Source of the DNA: Neoroseomonas alkaliterrae
Lineage (GTDB): Bacteria > Pseudomonadota > Alphaproteobacteria > Acetobacterales > Acetobacteraceae
DNA: 64,000 bases
Reading direction: 5' to 3'
Assembly (NCBI RefSeq): GCF_014199195.1
Contig: NZ_JACIJE010000002.1
Span: 1-64,000, forward strand
Shown here in pieces: positions 15,513 through 23,912 of the stretch. Both the position numbers and the translations under genes were made by a program. Within the stretch, counting starts at the first letter, position 1. Each line of letters opens with the position of its first letter. The notes beneath the pieces are model-generated. The model was not told the DNA's origin. It saw nothing but the letters and a program-made list of their open reading frames with translations, and made no database searches.

Positions 15513-16971
15513 CGGCCAGGGCCTCCGCACGCGCCGCGGCGATGGCGTCGTAATCCCGCCCGTCCTCCGCCAGCGTCACCGGCAGGTCCGGATGCAGCAG
15601 GCGCCAGCGGGCGATGGCCAGATCGACATAAGCCGGCGCGAGTTCGATAGCCCGCACCTGCCGGCCGATCCGCTGACCGGCAAGGAGGGTAGTGCCGGAG
15701 CCGGCGAAGGGCTCGAACACCGCCTCGCCCTCGTCCGTGTAGGCCCGCATCAGGAACTCCGGCAGCGCGACCGGGAACACCGCCGGGTGCTCGGTCTCGA
15801 TGCCGCGGCCCTTGTGGCGGGTGATCCGCAGCACGCTGTCCGGGATCCGGCTCTCCTGCACCGGCAGGCCGATGTGGGTGTAGGCCTTCACCTCGCCGTC
15901 GGCGGCACGCAGGCCGCTACCCTTGTTCGGGGTGCCGGCCCACTTGCAGGGCACGATCTTGTTGGGCTGGCGCGGCTGGCGATTGAGGTGGAACACCAAC
16001 TCGAAGGCCGGGGCGAGGCGGCCGTTCCAGTCACCGGGCAGGCCGGGGCCCTGGTCCCAGGCGTAGAGCCCGAACCGCCGCCAGCCCTGCGCTCGCATCC
16101 AGTCGAGCCAACCGGACCAGTAGGGCAGCCATTCCCCGTCGCGGTGGATCAGGCCGAGGTTCACCAGCACCTGGCCGTCAGCCTGAAGGGCCTCGCTCAT
16201 GGCGCCGAACACGCCCCGCATCAGGGCATCCCAGTCCGACACGCCACCGGTGGTGTAGTCGCGCTGGTTCCCGTAGGGCGGGCTGGTGAAGAGCAGCGCC
16301 GCGCGGTCGCCGGCCATGACCTGAGCTACCGAGGCAGCGTCGGTGGAGTCCCCACAGAGTAGACGGTGGTCGCCGAGCAGCCAGAGATCGCCCGGGCGAG
16401 TGACGGCCTGACGCGGCGGGTCCGGTTCGGCATCGGCGGGATCATCCGCCGGCGCCTCGTCCGTGTCCGTCGCGCCGGGCGCGCCACCGCCGCTGGCCTC
16501 CGGCTGATCTGCCTCCTCGGGCGCATCGCCATCGGTGACGGCCGCATCCGCCGCCGCGAGGATTGCGGTCAGCTCGTCCGCCGAGAAGCCGAGCATGGCC
16601 ACGTCGATCTCCGCCGCGGCCTGCACACCGGCCAGCGCCTCGCGCAGCAGCGCCTGGTCCCAGGTCGCGTTCTCGGCGATGCGGTTGTCAGCGAGCCGGA
16701 GCGCGTCCTTCTGCGCCGGCGAGAGGTGGCGCAGCACGATCACCGGCACCCGCTCGATGCCGAGCGCCACCGCCGCCTCGAGCCGGCCATGACCGGCGAT
16801 CAGCACGCCGGCCTCGTCCACCAGCAGCGGGTTGGTGAAGCCGAAGGCCAGCATGCTGGCCTTGATCTGCTCGAGCTGCGCGGCGCCGTGCACGCGGGCA
16901 TTGCCGGGGTGGGCGCGCAGCTCCGCCACCGGGCGCAGCAGGATCTTCGCCGCCATCCAGGGGAGCGTCAT
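15502..16971 (-). CDS. ParB-domain DNA methyltransferase (TSPPY type)
   Basis: 489 residues, same layout as its neighbour: ParB-like domain (residues 10-100, Ala-Gly-His-Gly-Arg at 59-63), a Pro/Asp/Glu-rich linker (about 145-190), then a methyltransferase with Thr-Ser-Pro-Pro-Tyr-Gly at 229-234 and Phe-Ala-Gly-Ser-Gly-Thr-Thr near residue 430. The Ser-Pro-Pro-Tyr form is characteristic of cytosine-N4 methylases, so it may modify a different base from the DPPY enzyme next to it; base specificity is inference. It is the first gene after the 365-base non-coding stretch carrying the GGTGCGAACC repeats, the nearest of which lies 22 bases before the start. Confidence 0.88.
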   Translation of the reverse strand: MTLPWMAAKILLRPVAELRAHPGNARVHGAAQLEQIKASMLAFGFTNPLLVDEAGVLIAGHGRLEAAVALGIERVPVIVLRHLSPAQKDALRLADNRIAENATWDQALLREALAGVQAAAEIDVAMLGFSADELTAILAAADAAVTDGDAPEEADQPEASGGGAPGATDTDEAPADDPADAEPDPPRQAVTRPGDLWLLGDHRLLCGDSTDAASVAQVMAGDRAALLFTSPPYGNQRDYTTGGVSDWDALMRGVFGAMSEALQADGQVLVNLGLIHRDGEWLPYWSGWLDWMRAQGWRRFGLYAWDQGPGLPGDWNGRLAPAFELVFHLNRQPRQPNKIVPCKWAGTPNKGSGLRAADGEVKAYTHIGLPVQESRIPDSVLRITRHKGRGIETEHPAVFPVALPEFLMRAYTDEGEAVFEPFAGSGTTLLAGQRIGRQVRAIELAPAYVDLAIARWRLLHPDLPVTLAEDGRDYDAIAAARAEALADAA

Positions 16972-17336
16972 CGGGCCATCCGGGATCAGGGTGGTGCGAA
17001 CCGTGCGCGCGGCCGGCGCGAGCCTCGCGCCGCCACGGTTCGCAGCTAAACGATTGAGATCAGGGCCGTGTGGTGCGAACCGCGAACCATGTTTTCGGCC
17101 TGGCGCTAGCGAAGTCGCGCGCTTCCGCTTCCCGCATACGCCAGGCCCAGGAAGGACCCTGCGGCTCGCGAGCCACTGTCTCGATCGAGCGACGCTGTGG
17201 CTGGTCGGCCGCTTCGCGCTCGCGCATCTTCAAGTTGGCCGCAGGATAGGACAGACGGATTCCAGGGCGCAACGCGACATTTCCGCGCAGGCGTTCCTTT
17301 GTTTTCGCTCCGAAGCCGGGTCACGGCGTGCGGCCG
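16972..17336. promoter_or_regulatory. 365-base gap with repeated GGTGCGAACC boxes
   Basis: No convincing gene. Two exact copies of the near-palindrome GGTGCGAACC lie at 16993-17002 and 17072-17081. The latter is followed at once by a half-copy GCGAACC (17082-17088), and an inverted GGTTCGC sits at 17037-17043. The same 10-mer recurs at 29743-29752 in the other prophage control region. A minus-strand open frame of 70 codons (17060-17272) crosses the gap and lacks homology-like features; I doubt it is a gene. The gap probably holds the promoter and operators of the methyltransferase pair. Confidence 0.5.
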
Positions 17337-17888
17337 TCACGCCGCCCTCGTCCGCGGCACGAGGCCGAAGTGCCCCGCCAGCACACCGAGCGTTGCGACC
17401 AGCATGCCCTGCGCCTGCGGCGGCGAGACCGGCCGCCCTCCCCAGCCCTGGCGCGTCGCCCACTCGCGCACCGACATCTCGAGGCCGAGCACGTGCCAGG
17501 CGCAGGAGCCGGCGGCGCTGTCGTGACCGCCCAGCGCGTCGAGCGCCTCGGCCACGCGCCGTCGCGCGTCCATGGCGCGCTCGGACAGCGCGTCGGCGGT
17601 CCGGCCTGGCAGGCGCAGCAGGGAGGCGCGCACCATGCCGTCCAGCGCGGCGCGCCGGAACAGCACCCGGAAGCAGCCGCCCGCATCGTGCATCTCCTGG
17701 GTGATGGTGCCGTTGGCGAGCATCAGGCCAAGGGTGTCGATGGCGCGGCGATGGAGGACGGGCGCGCCGGTCTCCGGATCGGCCTCGCGGACGGGCTCGC
17801 TGAAGCCGCCATGCTGCAGGCGCCACCGGCTCGGCAGGGCGAGGCTCTCCTCCCGGGTGCGGGCCTTCTTCTTGCGCTTACCGGCCAT
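17337..17888 (-). CDS. DUF6456-like protein
   Basis: 183 residues. A basic N-terminus (Gly-Lys-Arg-Lys-Lys-Lys-Ala-Arg) is followed by Arg-Arg-Ala-Ile-Asp-Thr-Leu-Gly-Leu-Met-Leu and Ala-Gly-Gly-Cys-Phe-Arg-Val-Leu-Phe-Arg-Arg-Ala. The C-terminal part (about 105-180) has the layout of DUF6456 domains: Ala-Arg-Arg-Arg-Val-Ala-Glu-Ala-Leu-Asp-Ala-Leu-Gly-Gly, then Cys-Ala-Trp-His-Val-Leu-Gly-Leu-Glu, then Leu-Ala-Gly-His-Phe-Gly. The family occurs in alphaproteobacterial phages and chromosomes, often as putative DNA-binding regulators. It lies at the end of the replication set and overlaps the next small gene by 11 bases. Confidence 0.6.
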   Translation of the reverse strand: MAGKRKKKARTREESLALPSRWRLQHGGFSEPVREADPETGAPVLHRRAIDTLGLMLANGTITQEMHDAGGCFRVLFRRAALDGMVRASLLRLPGRTADALSERAMDARRRVAEALDALGGHDSAAGSCAWHVLGLEMSVREWATRQGWGGRPVSPPQAQGMLVATLGVLAGHFGLVPRTRAA

Positions 17889-18105
17889 GGCTCGGGCCTC
17901 CTGTGCGCGGCCCCCAGCGCCGCGTCGCTTCGTTGGTGAGGGCCTGGCGGAGCCAGGGATCGGCGATGTCCTCGAGGCGGAGGGCGACGACGCCCTGCTC
18001 GCGCCAGACGCGCCGGCGCATGGCCTCGAGGTCGGCCGGGTTGGCGGGGCTCGGCTCGCGGCCGAGGGGGCATCGCGGCAGCGCCGGCGCGCCGGGCAGC
18101 CTCAC
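17878..18105 (-). CDS. small unrecognised prophage protein
   Basis: 75 residues from GTG 18105, whose last two bases join the upstream TGA (GTGA overlap). An ATG further upstream would read through the resolvase gene and is less likely. The sequence has a Pro-rich N-terminus and a conserved-looking helix pair (Asp-Leu-Glu-Ala-Met-Arg-Arg-Arg-Val-Trp and Leu-Glu-Asp-Ile-Ala-Asp-Pro-Trp-Leu-Arg-Gln-Ala-Leu). Small genes of this kind often follow phage resolvases. Function unknown. Confidence 0.55.
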   Translation of the reverse strand: MRLPGAPALPRCPLGREPSPANPADLEAMRRRVWREQGVVALRLEDIADPWLRQALTNEATRRWGPRTGGPSHGR

Positions 18106-18602
18106 TGCACACCGCCCCGGGCGTCGATCGCCCACAGCAGCAGGGCGAGGGCATCCGCCTCATTGTCGTCCGCCGGCGCGAAGCCGCGCGCCCGCATGGC
18201 GGCGATCACCGCCTCCTTCGGTGCATTGCCCTTGCCGGTCGCGAAGCGCTTGATCGTGCCGACCGGGACGCCCTGGTAGGGGACGCCGGCGCCTTCGCAC
18301 CAGGCGGTCAGGTGCGCGAGGAAGCCGCCATAGACATGGGCGGCGGTGGTGCCGGCGTGCCGCCGCACCTCCTCGAAGACGACGCTGCCGAGCGGGCCGG
18401 CGCTCGAGCCCATGCTGTCCAGCCAGCGGCGGAAGCGCAGCCAGCCCATGCCGCCGCCCTCGAAGCGGCCGGGCCGAAAGGCGGCGGTGCCGGAGGCGAT
18501 GCTGCCATCCGGCAGCCGCAGCGCCCAGCCGAGAGAGCTGCCGAGGTCGAGGGCGAGCAGGCTTCCGTGACGCATGGTGACGATTGCGGCGGGTTTTTCC
18601 AT
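18102..18602 (-). CDS. RuvC-like Holliday junction resolvase
   Basis: 166 residues. RNase H fold markers: first catalytic Asp at residue 19 (Leu-Leu-Ala-Leu-Asp-Leu-Gly-Ser-Ser-Leu-Gly-Trp-Ala), a Glu pair in Val-Val-Phe-Glu-Glu-Val near 80, Gly-Thr-Ile-Lys-Arg-Phe-Ala-Thr-Gly-Lys-Gly-Asn-Ala (the RuvC-type KxxxTGxGxA pattern), and Asn-Glu-Ala-Asp-Ala near the end supplying the last acidic residues. It resolves branched recombination or replication intermediates, which also helps packaging. Start 18602 or the Met nine codons later are both possible. It follows the primase-helicase gene. Confidence 0.82.
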   Translation of the reverse strand: MEKPAAIVTMRHGSLLALDLGSSLGWALRLPDGSIASGTAAFRPGRFEGGGMGWLRFRRWLDSMGSSAGPLGSVVFEEVRRHAGTTAAHVYGGFLAHLTAWCEGAGVPYQGVPVGTIKRFATGKGNAPKEAVIAAMRARGFAPADDNEADALALLLWAIDARGGVQ

Positions 18603-18680
18603 TGACTGCTCACGCGCGCGCGCGCACGCGAGGGCATCAATAGGGGAGTGACGCGTCAATCCGTCACAATCGGTCATCGC

Positions 18681-21065
18681 TCAGAACTCCATCTCGATTT
18701 CGGAATGGGTTGTGTTCGCGCGCAGGCGCAGGCCGATGAAGCAGCGCTGCGCGCTGGTGCGGTGGGGCGAAAACCCGCGCGCGCTCAGCGTCTGCGAGAA
18801 GCGCTTGATCGAGCCGACGAATTCGCCGCTGGCTTCGGCCCAGGCCTTCCACGACGCGTAGAGGGCCGCAGTCGCCTCGCTGTGCTGGCTGCCGCGCTCG
18901 CAGCACTCCTCGATCCACCGCCCCAGCGCGTCCTCCGCCTCGAAGTACTCGTCGGTGGCGGCGAGCACGGTGGCGGGCGGGCGGAGCCCGACGCGCTGCC
19001 ATTCGAGGCAGCCCTCGATCGCCCAGGCGAGGATGCCGTCGCGCTCCGCGAGCAGCCGCTCGGGCAGGCGCTTGTCGCGCCGGGCGGGCGGGATGGTGAC
19101 CGTGAACGGCACCATGTGCAGCCGCCGCCGCATCGCCTCGTCGACATTGCGGATCGCTGGCTTGTGGTTGCCCGCGACCAGCAGCTTGAACTGCGGGGTG
19201 AACTCGAAAAAGTCCTGCCGCATGAAGCGCGCGGTGATGCGGTCGCCCCCCGTAAGCGCCTTGAGCTTGCTCTCGGCCCAGCGGCTGCCCTGCTCGGTCT
19301 CGATCGAGGTGACGATGCGGGCGCCGCGCAGCCCGGCCATGTCGGTCGGATGGCGTTCGCCGCTGGTCGCCATGAACATGTCCATGGGCGCGACGGTGGC
19401 GTAGTCGCCGAGGAGGGCGGTGAGCGTGTTGAGGAACACCGACTTGCCGTTGGCGCCGGTGCCGTAGAGGAAGAACAGCGCGTGCTCGGTGGTCACGCCG
19501 GTGAGCGCGTAGCCGACCACCCGGCGGAGGTAGGCCTGCAGCTCGGCGTCGCCGCCCGTGACCTGGGCGAGGAAGGCGAGCCAAGCCGGGCAGTCGCCCC
19601 GGGGCGCGGCGGTGGTGATCTTGGTCATGCAGAGGGCGCGGTCGTGCGGGGCGAGCGCGCCGCTGCGCAGATCCACGACGCCGGCCGGGGTGTTCAGCAG
19701 CCAGGGATCGCGGTCCCAGACCTCGGCGGTGGTGGCGTGGCGCCGATCGGCGCGCGCCAGGCGCTCGACGGCGGCGACGGTTGCGGCCTGGGAGAGCTTC
19801 GTGCGGACCCTGGCGTTGTTGGCGCGGTTGGCCGCGGCGCGGCAGACGTGGCGGGCGAGGTCGAAGGCGCGCAGCGTGCCCTCGCGCTCCCAGCGCGTTC
19901 CGGTCCAGGTGAGCCAGGCGCCCCAGACCGCGACATGCCGCCAGTCCTCGCCATGCTGCGCGCTGAACGCGGCGGCGAGGGCGTCCTCGGTGAAGCCGAC
20001 CGGCAGCGGGCCATCGTCGCCCGGCCCATCGCCCTCGGCTACGGCCTGGTCGGGCTCGCCTGCACCTGTGCCGGGGTGACTGGCCTCGGCGCGGCGCCAC
20101 AGCCGCTCCGCCTCCTGGCGCAGCCGGTCCTCGGGCCAGGGCGGGCTGATCCGTGCGGCGTTGTAGTCCTGGATCTCCTGCCAAGCCTGGGCCGCGGTGA
20201 CGAAGCCGTCCTGGCAGCGGCGGATCCAGTAGCCGATGATGCGGGAGAGCGCCTCGAAGCGGGTGAGGCCATCGGCGCCGCCCTCGCGCACCACCTGGGC
20301 GAAGAGCTCGGTCACCTCGCCGCGGCCGGCGCCGTTGAAGTCGAGCGGGTCCTCCGCCGGGTCCGGCGCCACCTCGCTGCCCACCCCCGCCAGGGGCGGC
20401 ATGGCGAGCACCGCCTCGGCGAACTCCGTGAGGTCGCGGTCCGCGCCGCCCGAGGAGAGGATGGCGACCAGCCTCGGCTGCCCGCCCTTGGCATGGACAG
20501 ACCCGGCGACGCGGATCGGCTGGTGCGCCGAGCGGAAGGCCGGATCGCCGCCGACCTTCACCGCGATCGCGTGCCGCAGCCGGCACACCGTGGCCAGGTC
20601 CTCGCCGGTGGCCGGCTCGGTGAGCCGCCAGTAGAGGTGGAGCTTCGCCTGGCCCTCCGGCGTGACGCCGCCGGAGGCGACCTCGAGGCTGGGCGGGCCG
20701 AGGTGCCGGACCAGATGCGCCCGCTTCGCGGCGATGTCGCCGCCGTCGAGATCGACCAGCACCACCTGCATCTGCACGATGTGCTCGGCGCTGGCCTGGC
20801 CGGGTGCGACGACCGTGCCGGGGATGACGTAGAGCGCCATGCCCGCCTCGGCGGCCCAGCGCGCCTGCACGGCGAGCTTCGCCGGCAGCTCGCCATCGGC
20901 GGGCAGGAAGGGCGTGTGCGGCGCGCGGTCGGGCCCGCCCTTCTCGGCCAGCGCCCGGACCGCGACCCAGCCCTCGCACCAGCCGAAGACCATCTCGGCA
21001 TAGGCCGCGACCATGGCGGGATCGGGGGCGACCGGCATCGGCGGGTTCACCTCGGCGGCGCTCAT
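18681..21065 (-). CDS. phage primase-helicase (RepB-like primase + D5 helicase)
   Basis: 794 residues. The N-terminal part is a RepB/AEP-type primase: Val-Val-Leu-Val-Asp-Leu-Asp at 101-107 and a Leu-His-Leu-Tyr-Trp-Arg-Leu strand near 155. A PriCT-like linker follows (Gly-Leu-Thr-Arg-Phe ... Trp-Glu-Ile-Gln-Asp-Tyr-Asn). The C-terminal half is a D5/P4-type superfamily 3 helicase with Walker A Gly-Thr-Gly-Ala-Asn-Gly-Lys-Ser near 533-540 and a later Ala-Gly-Asn-His-Lys-Pro sensor. It would open the origin, prime and unwind. The ATG at 21065 overlaps the exonuclease stop (ATGA); longer frames upstream run through that gene. Confidence 0.9.
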   Translation of the reverse strand: MSAAEVNPPMPVAPDPAMVAAYAEMVFGWCEGWVAVRALAEKGGPDRAPHTPFLPADGELPAKLAVQARWAAEAGMALYVIPGTVVAPGQASAEHIVQMQVVLVDLDGGDIAAKRAHLVRHLGPPSLEVASGGVTPEGQAKLHLYWRLTEPATGEDLATVCRLRHAIAVKVGGDPAFRSAHQPIRVAGSVHAKGGQPRLVAILSSGGADRDLTEFAEAVLAMPPLAGVGSEVAPDPAEDPLDFNGAGRGEVTELFAQVVREGGADGLTRFEALSRIIGYWIRRCQDGFVTAAQAWQEIQDYNAARISPPWPEDRLRQEAERLWRRAEASHPGTGAGEPDQAVAEGDGPGDDGPLPVGFTEDALAAAFSAQHGEDWRHVAVWGAWLTWTGTRWEREGTLRAFDLARHVCRAAANRANNARVRTKLSQAATVAAVERLARADRRHATTAEVWDRDPWLLNTPAGVVDLRSGALAPHDRALCMTKITTAAPRGDCPAWLAFLAQVTGGDAELQAYLRRVVGYALTGVTTEHALFFLYGTGANGKSVFLNTLTALLGDYATVAPMDMFMATSGERHPTDMAGLRGARIVTSIETEQGSRWAESKLKALTGGDRITARFMRQDFFEFTPQFKLLVAGNHKPAIRNVDEAMRRRLHMVPFTVTIPPARRDKRLPERLLAERDGILAWAIEGCLEWQRVGLRPPATVLAATDEYFEAEDALGRWIEECCERGSQHSEATAALYASWKAWAEASGEFVGSIKRFSQTLSARGFSPHRTSAQRCFIGLRLRANTTHSEIEMEF

Positions 21066-21823
21066 GACCAGCACCGCGTGCGCCAGGGGCAGCGCGCACA
21101 TTCGGGGTGATCGGGCTCGGCGGCGATGCGCGGCAGCCACTCGCCGGCGTCGCAGGCCTGCAGGACGCGCACCGCCTTGTCGCTGGTGGCCTGGGCCAGC
21201 GCGCCGTCGAAGGGCACCAGCTCGTGGTGCAGCTCGGCGGTGTCCTTGTTCACCGCGGTGAACAGGGCCGGCGCCTCGGTCAGGCCCATGTACGCCTGGT
21301 AGAGCGCGACCTGCGCCGCGTAGATCGGCTTGGCCGCGGCGACGCCGCGCCGGACGATCTCCTTCCAGTTGCGGGCGTTGGCCGACTTGCATTCCCACAG
21401 CGCCGGGACGGCGACGACGCTCTGGGCGGAGGCTGGCGCTGCCACGACCACGCCGTCGATGTGGCCCTGCACGCGGCCGGCCGCGACCGAGAAGCCGAAC
21501 TGCTCGCCGGCGCGGCTGCGGGTGCGGAGGTCGAAGCCGGCGCGGCGGAGCCAGCCGATGGCGAGGTCCTCGAAGACGTGCCCCACCGCGAAGATCCGCA
21601 GCGTCTGGCCCGAAAAGGCGGTCTCCGGGTCGCGCGGGACGTCCAGGAACTCGTACTGCAGCCGGCGGACGCAAGGGTCGCCGAGCCGGGAGCCGCCGAG
21701 GTAGTCCCGGCGGGGCCGGGTGCCGTTCTCCGCCACCAGCGCGGTGTCGATCAGGGCGTTGATCGCCTCCGCGGCTGTCGGCGGCTTCGGGCGATGGTTG
21801 AAGTCGAGGCTGTGCTCCGCCAT
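21062..21823 (-). CDS. Cas4/AddB-like PD-(D/E)XK exonuclease with Fe-S cysteines
   Basis: 253 residues. Nuclease motifs: Gly-His-Val-Phe-Glu-Asp at 81-86, Gly-His-Ile-Asp at 120-123 and Glu-Cys-Lys at 144-146. Four cysteines, one early (Cys51) and three late (Cys242, Cys245, Cys251; CxxCx5C), reproduce the iron-sulfur staple of AddB and Cas4 nucleases. In this context it is probably the phage recombination exonuclease that resects DNA ends for the Sak4-like annealing protein. Overlaps of four bases at the end and one base at the start tie it to the replication operon. Confidence 0.85.
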   Translation of the reverse strand: MAEHSLDFNHRPKPPTAAEAINALIDTALVAENGTRPRRDYLGGSRLGDPCVRRLQYEFLDVPRDPETAFSGQTLRIFAVGHVFEDLAIGWLRRAGFDLRTRSRAGEQFGFSVAAGRVQGHIDGVVVAAPASAQSVVAVPALWECKSANARNWKEIVRRGVAAAKPIYAAQVALYQAYMGLTEAPALFTAVNKDTAELHHELVPFDGALAQATSDKAVRVLQACDAGEWLPRIAAEPDHPECARCPWRTRCWS

Positions 21824-22197
21824 CAGAACGGCACCTCCGGCGACGCTGTGGAGGCGGAGGCGCGCATCGCGTCCTGGAAGGCGCCGACCGCGACCTCCGC
21901 CAGCGTCAGCACCTGCTGCTCCGAGAGCGCGTTCAGCGCCGTGGTCCAGCCGATCTCGGCCATGACCTCGGCCATGGCCCGCATGGCGGCGCGGAGGGCA
22001 GCGCGCTCGTGTTCGGTGAGGTCAACCATGGCGGTGGACCGCCGCGCCAAGCGCACCCACCAGCCCTGGCAGGTGATGGAGCAGAAGGAGACCGAGGGCC
22101 GCGGCGGCCTCGACGATGTCGGGTCGAACCAGCCGAAGCCGCGCTCCGGCCGCCGACAGGCGGCGCAGAGCGAGCGCGGCGCGGGTGCGAGGGGCAT
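21823..22197 (-). CDS. DUF6511-like small zinc-finger protein
   Basis: 124 residues. The N-terminus has Cys-Ala-Ala-Cys-Arg-Arg-Pro-Glu-Arg-Gly-Phe-Gly-Trp, followed 25 residues later by Phe-Cys-Ser-Ile-Thr-Cys: a four-cysteine zinc knuckle. The C-terminal half is helical (Met-Val-Asp-Leu-Thr-Glu-His-Glu-Arg-Ala-Ala-Leu). This layout matches what I know of DUF6511 proteins in alphaproteobacterial prophages, whose role is unknown. It lies between the helicase and exonuclease, suggesting part in DNA transactions. Confidence 0.6.
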   Translation of the reverse strand: MPLAPAPRSLCAACRRPERGFGWFDPTSSRPPRPSVSFCSITCQGWWVRLARRSTAMVDLTEHERAALRAAMRAMAEVMAEIGWTTALNALSEQQVLTLAEVAVGAFQDAMRASASTASPEVPF

Positions 22198-22212
22198 GGT
22201 CGTGCGCCGGGG

Positions 22213-23898
22213 TCATGCCGCCCTCCCCAGGCCGCCGGGAAACACCGCGGCCAGGATCTGCGGCCGGTGCCAGAGGAAGTTCAGCCGGCAGTTCGCGGCG
22301 TACTTCGACAGGCCGAAGTCCAGCGCAGGATCGGCGTCCCCGGCCTTGACCAGCAGCTCGCGCTGGCGTGGGCTGGCGGGGTGGTTCAGCCACAGGCGGC
22401 TCTTGGTGGCGGCGGCCCCGGTCTCGGCCTGGCGCAGGAAGTCGTCGGCCCCGGCCAGGACCTGGGCGCGCTCGCCGACCCCGAGGTGGCGCAGCCGCCC
22501 CTGGCGCAGCTTGCCGACCGCGTGCCAGTGCTCGCCGTCGAAGAACACGCCGGCCCAGGCGTCGAAGCCGGAGGCGATCATGGCGTGGCCGTCGCCGTGC
22601 ATGTCCCACCAGCGGAAGGGCGAGCGGTCGAGCAGGTCGATCTCGGTCAGCCCGAAGCACTGGAGCGGGCGCTTCTCGCGGAGCTTGCGCTCCCAGACGT
22701 GGCCGCAGAACGGGCAGGCGAGGGTGCCGAGCGGCACCTCCGCCTCGCAGTCCGGGCAGGTCTTGTAGGGCGCCTGGCCCGGCTCGGCTTCCTCCTCCTC
22801 GGAGAGCATCCCGTCGTGCTCGATCGAGCCGTGGCGCTGCGCCGCGCCGGCGAAGTCGAGGACGACGCAGTCGGTCTTCACCACGCCGGGGAAGCGCTCC
22901 GGGTCCACCTTCCGCAGCCCCCGCCCGATCGCCTGGATGAAGGTGCCGCGGTGGAGCATCGGGCGGAGGACGACGATGCAGCCGACCGGCTGGCTGTCGA
23001 AGCCCTCGGTCAGCACCATGCAGTTGGTGACCACCTGCACCTCGCCGCGGTCGAAGCGGGCGAGCAGCGCCGCGCGCTCCTTCGCCGGCATCTCGCCGGT
23101 CACCGTCTCGGCGGTGATCCCCGCGGCGCGGAAGGCGGCCGCGACCGCCTCGGCGTGGGCGACCGTGGCGCAGAAGGCGATGGTGCGGCGGTCGCCGGCC
23201 CGCTCGCGCCAGTGCTCGACCACCGCCTCGTTCACCACCGCCCGGTTGAGCACCCTGGCGGCGGCGTCCATGTCGTACTCGCCGGCCGTGGCGCCCACCT
23301 GGTCCAGGTCGTCGGAGACGCCGACATCGATGGTGAAGGTGCGCGGCGGCACCAGGATGCCCTGGGCGATCAGCGCCGAGATCGGCAGGTGGAAGGCGAT
23401 GTTCGAGAAGGTCTTCCGGAGGCTCCGCCCGTCGCCGCGCTCGGGCGTGGCCGAGAGGCCGAGCAGCTTGACCTTCGGGTTCGCGGCTCGCGCGTCGGCG
23501 ATGATGGCCTGGTAGCTGTCGGCGGCCGCGCGATGGCACTCGTCGATGACGAGGTGCGAAACCTGCCCCATGCGGGCGCGCCGCGCGGAGCGGGCCAGCG
23601 TCTGCACGCTGCCGAACACGACCTGGCCGGACCAGTCGTCCCGCTCGGCCTTCACCACCGAGGCGGACAGCCCGGCGACCCGGCCGATGGTGGCGCGGTT
23701 CTGCTCGATCAGCTCGTCCGTGTGCTGCAGCACCAGGATGCGGGCGCCGGGCTCGGCCGCCGCCTCCTCGCCGATGTAGAAGCCGGCAACCACGGTCTTG
23801 CCGGCGCCCACGGGAAGCGCGACCAGCGTATTGCCCTCCGTCGCGGTCTTGGCGCGGGCGGCGGCGACCGCCGCCCGCTGGTAGTCGCGCGGGATCAT
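22213..23898 (-). CDS. superfamily 2 DExH helicase with zinc ribbon
   Basis: 561 residues. Motif I Gly-Ala-Gly-Lys-Thr at 31-35, motif II Asp-Glu-Cys-His at 118-121, motif III Ser-Ala-Thr-Pro-Glu-Arg near 151, and motif VI Gln-Ala-Ile-Gly-Arg-Gly-Leu-Arg near 322. After the second RecA domain comes a zinc ribbon (Cys-Pro-Asp-Cys ... Cys-Pro-Phe-Cys, about 383-401) and a C-terminal region typical of phage RecQ/SSL2-like helicases. It would unwind duplex or forked DNA during phage replication or recombination. It is flanked by an unknown 214-aa protein and the zinc-finger protein, all within 15-base gaps. Confidence 0.9.
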   Translation of the reverse strand: MIPRDYQRAAVAAARAKTATEGNTLVALPVGAGKTVVAGFYIGEEAAAEPGARILVLQHTDELIEQNRATIGRVAGLSASVVKAERDDWSGQVVFGSVQTLARSARRARMGQVSHLVIDECHRAAADSYQAIIADARAANPKVKLLGLSATPERGDGRSLRKTFSNIAFHLPISALIAQGILVPPRTFTIDVGVSDDLDQVGATAGEYDMDAAARVLNRAVVNEAVVEHWRERAGDRRTIAFCATVAHAEAVAAAFRAAGITAETVTGEMPAKERAALLARFDRGEVQVVTNCMVLTEGFDSQPVGCIVVLRPMLHRGTFIQAIGRGLRKVDPERFPGVVKTDCVVLDFAGAAQRHGSIEHDGMLSEEEEAEPGQAPYKTCPDCEAEVPLGTLACPFCGHVWERKLREKRPLQCFGLTEIDLLDRSPFRWWDMHGDGHAMIASGFDAWAGVFFDGEHWHAVGKLRQGRLRHLGVGERAQVLAGADDFLRQAETGAAATKSRLWLNHPASPRQRELLVKAGDADPALDFGLSKYAANCRLNFLWHRPQILAAVFPGGLGRAA

Positions 23899-23912
23899 CG
23901 GGGGCCTCCCGC

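Noticed and set aside
17060-17272. Possible 70-aa gene in the 365-base gap before the methyltransferases
   Set aside because: Its translation is unremarkable, it spans the repeated GGTGCGAACC boxes, and no ribosome-binding site is evident.
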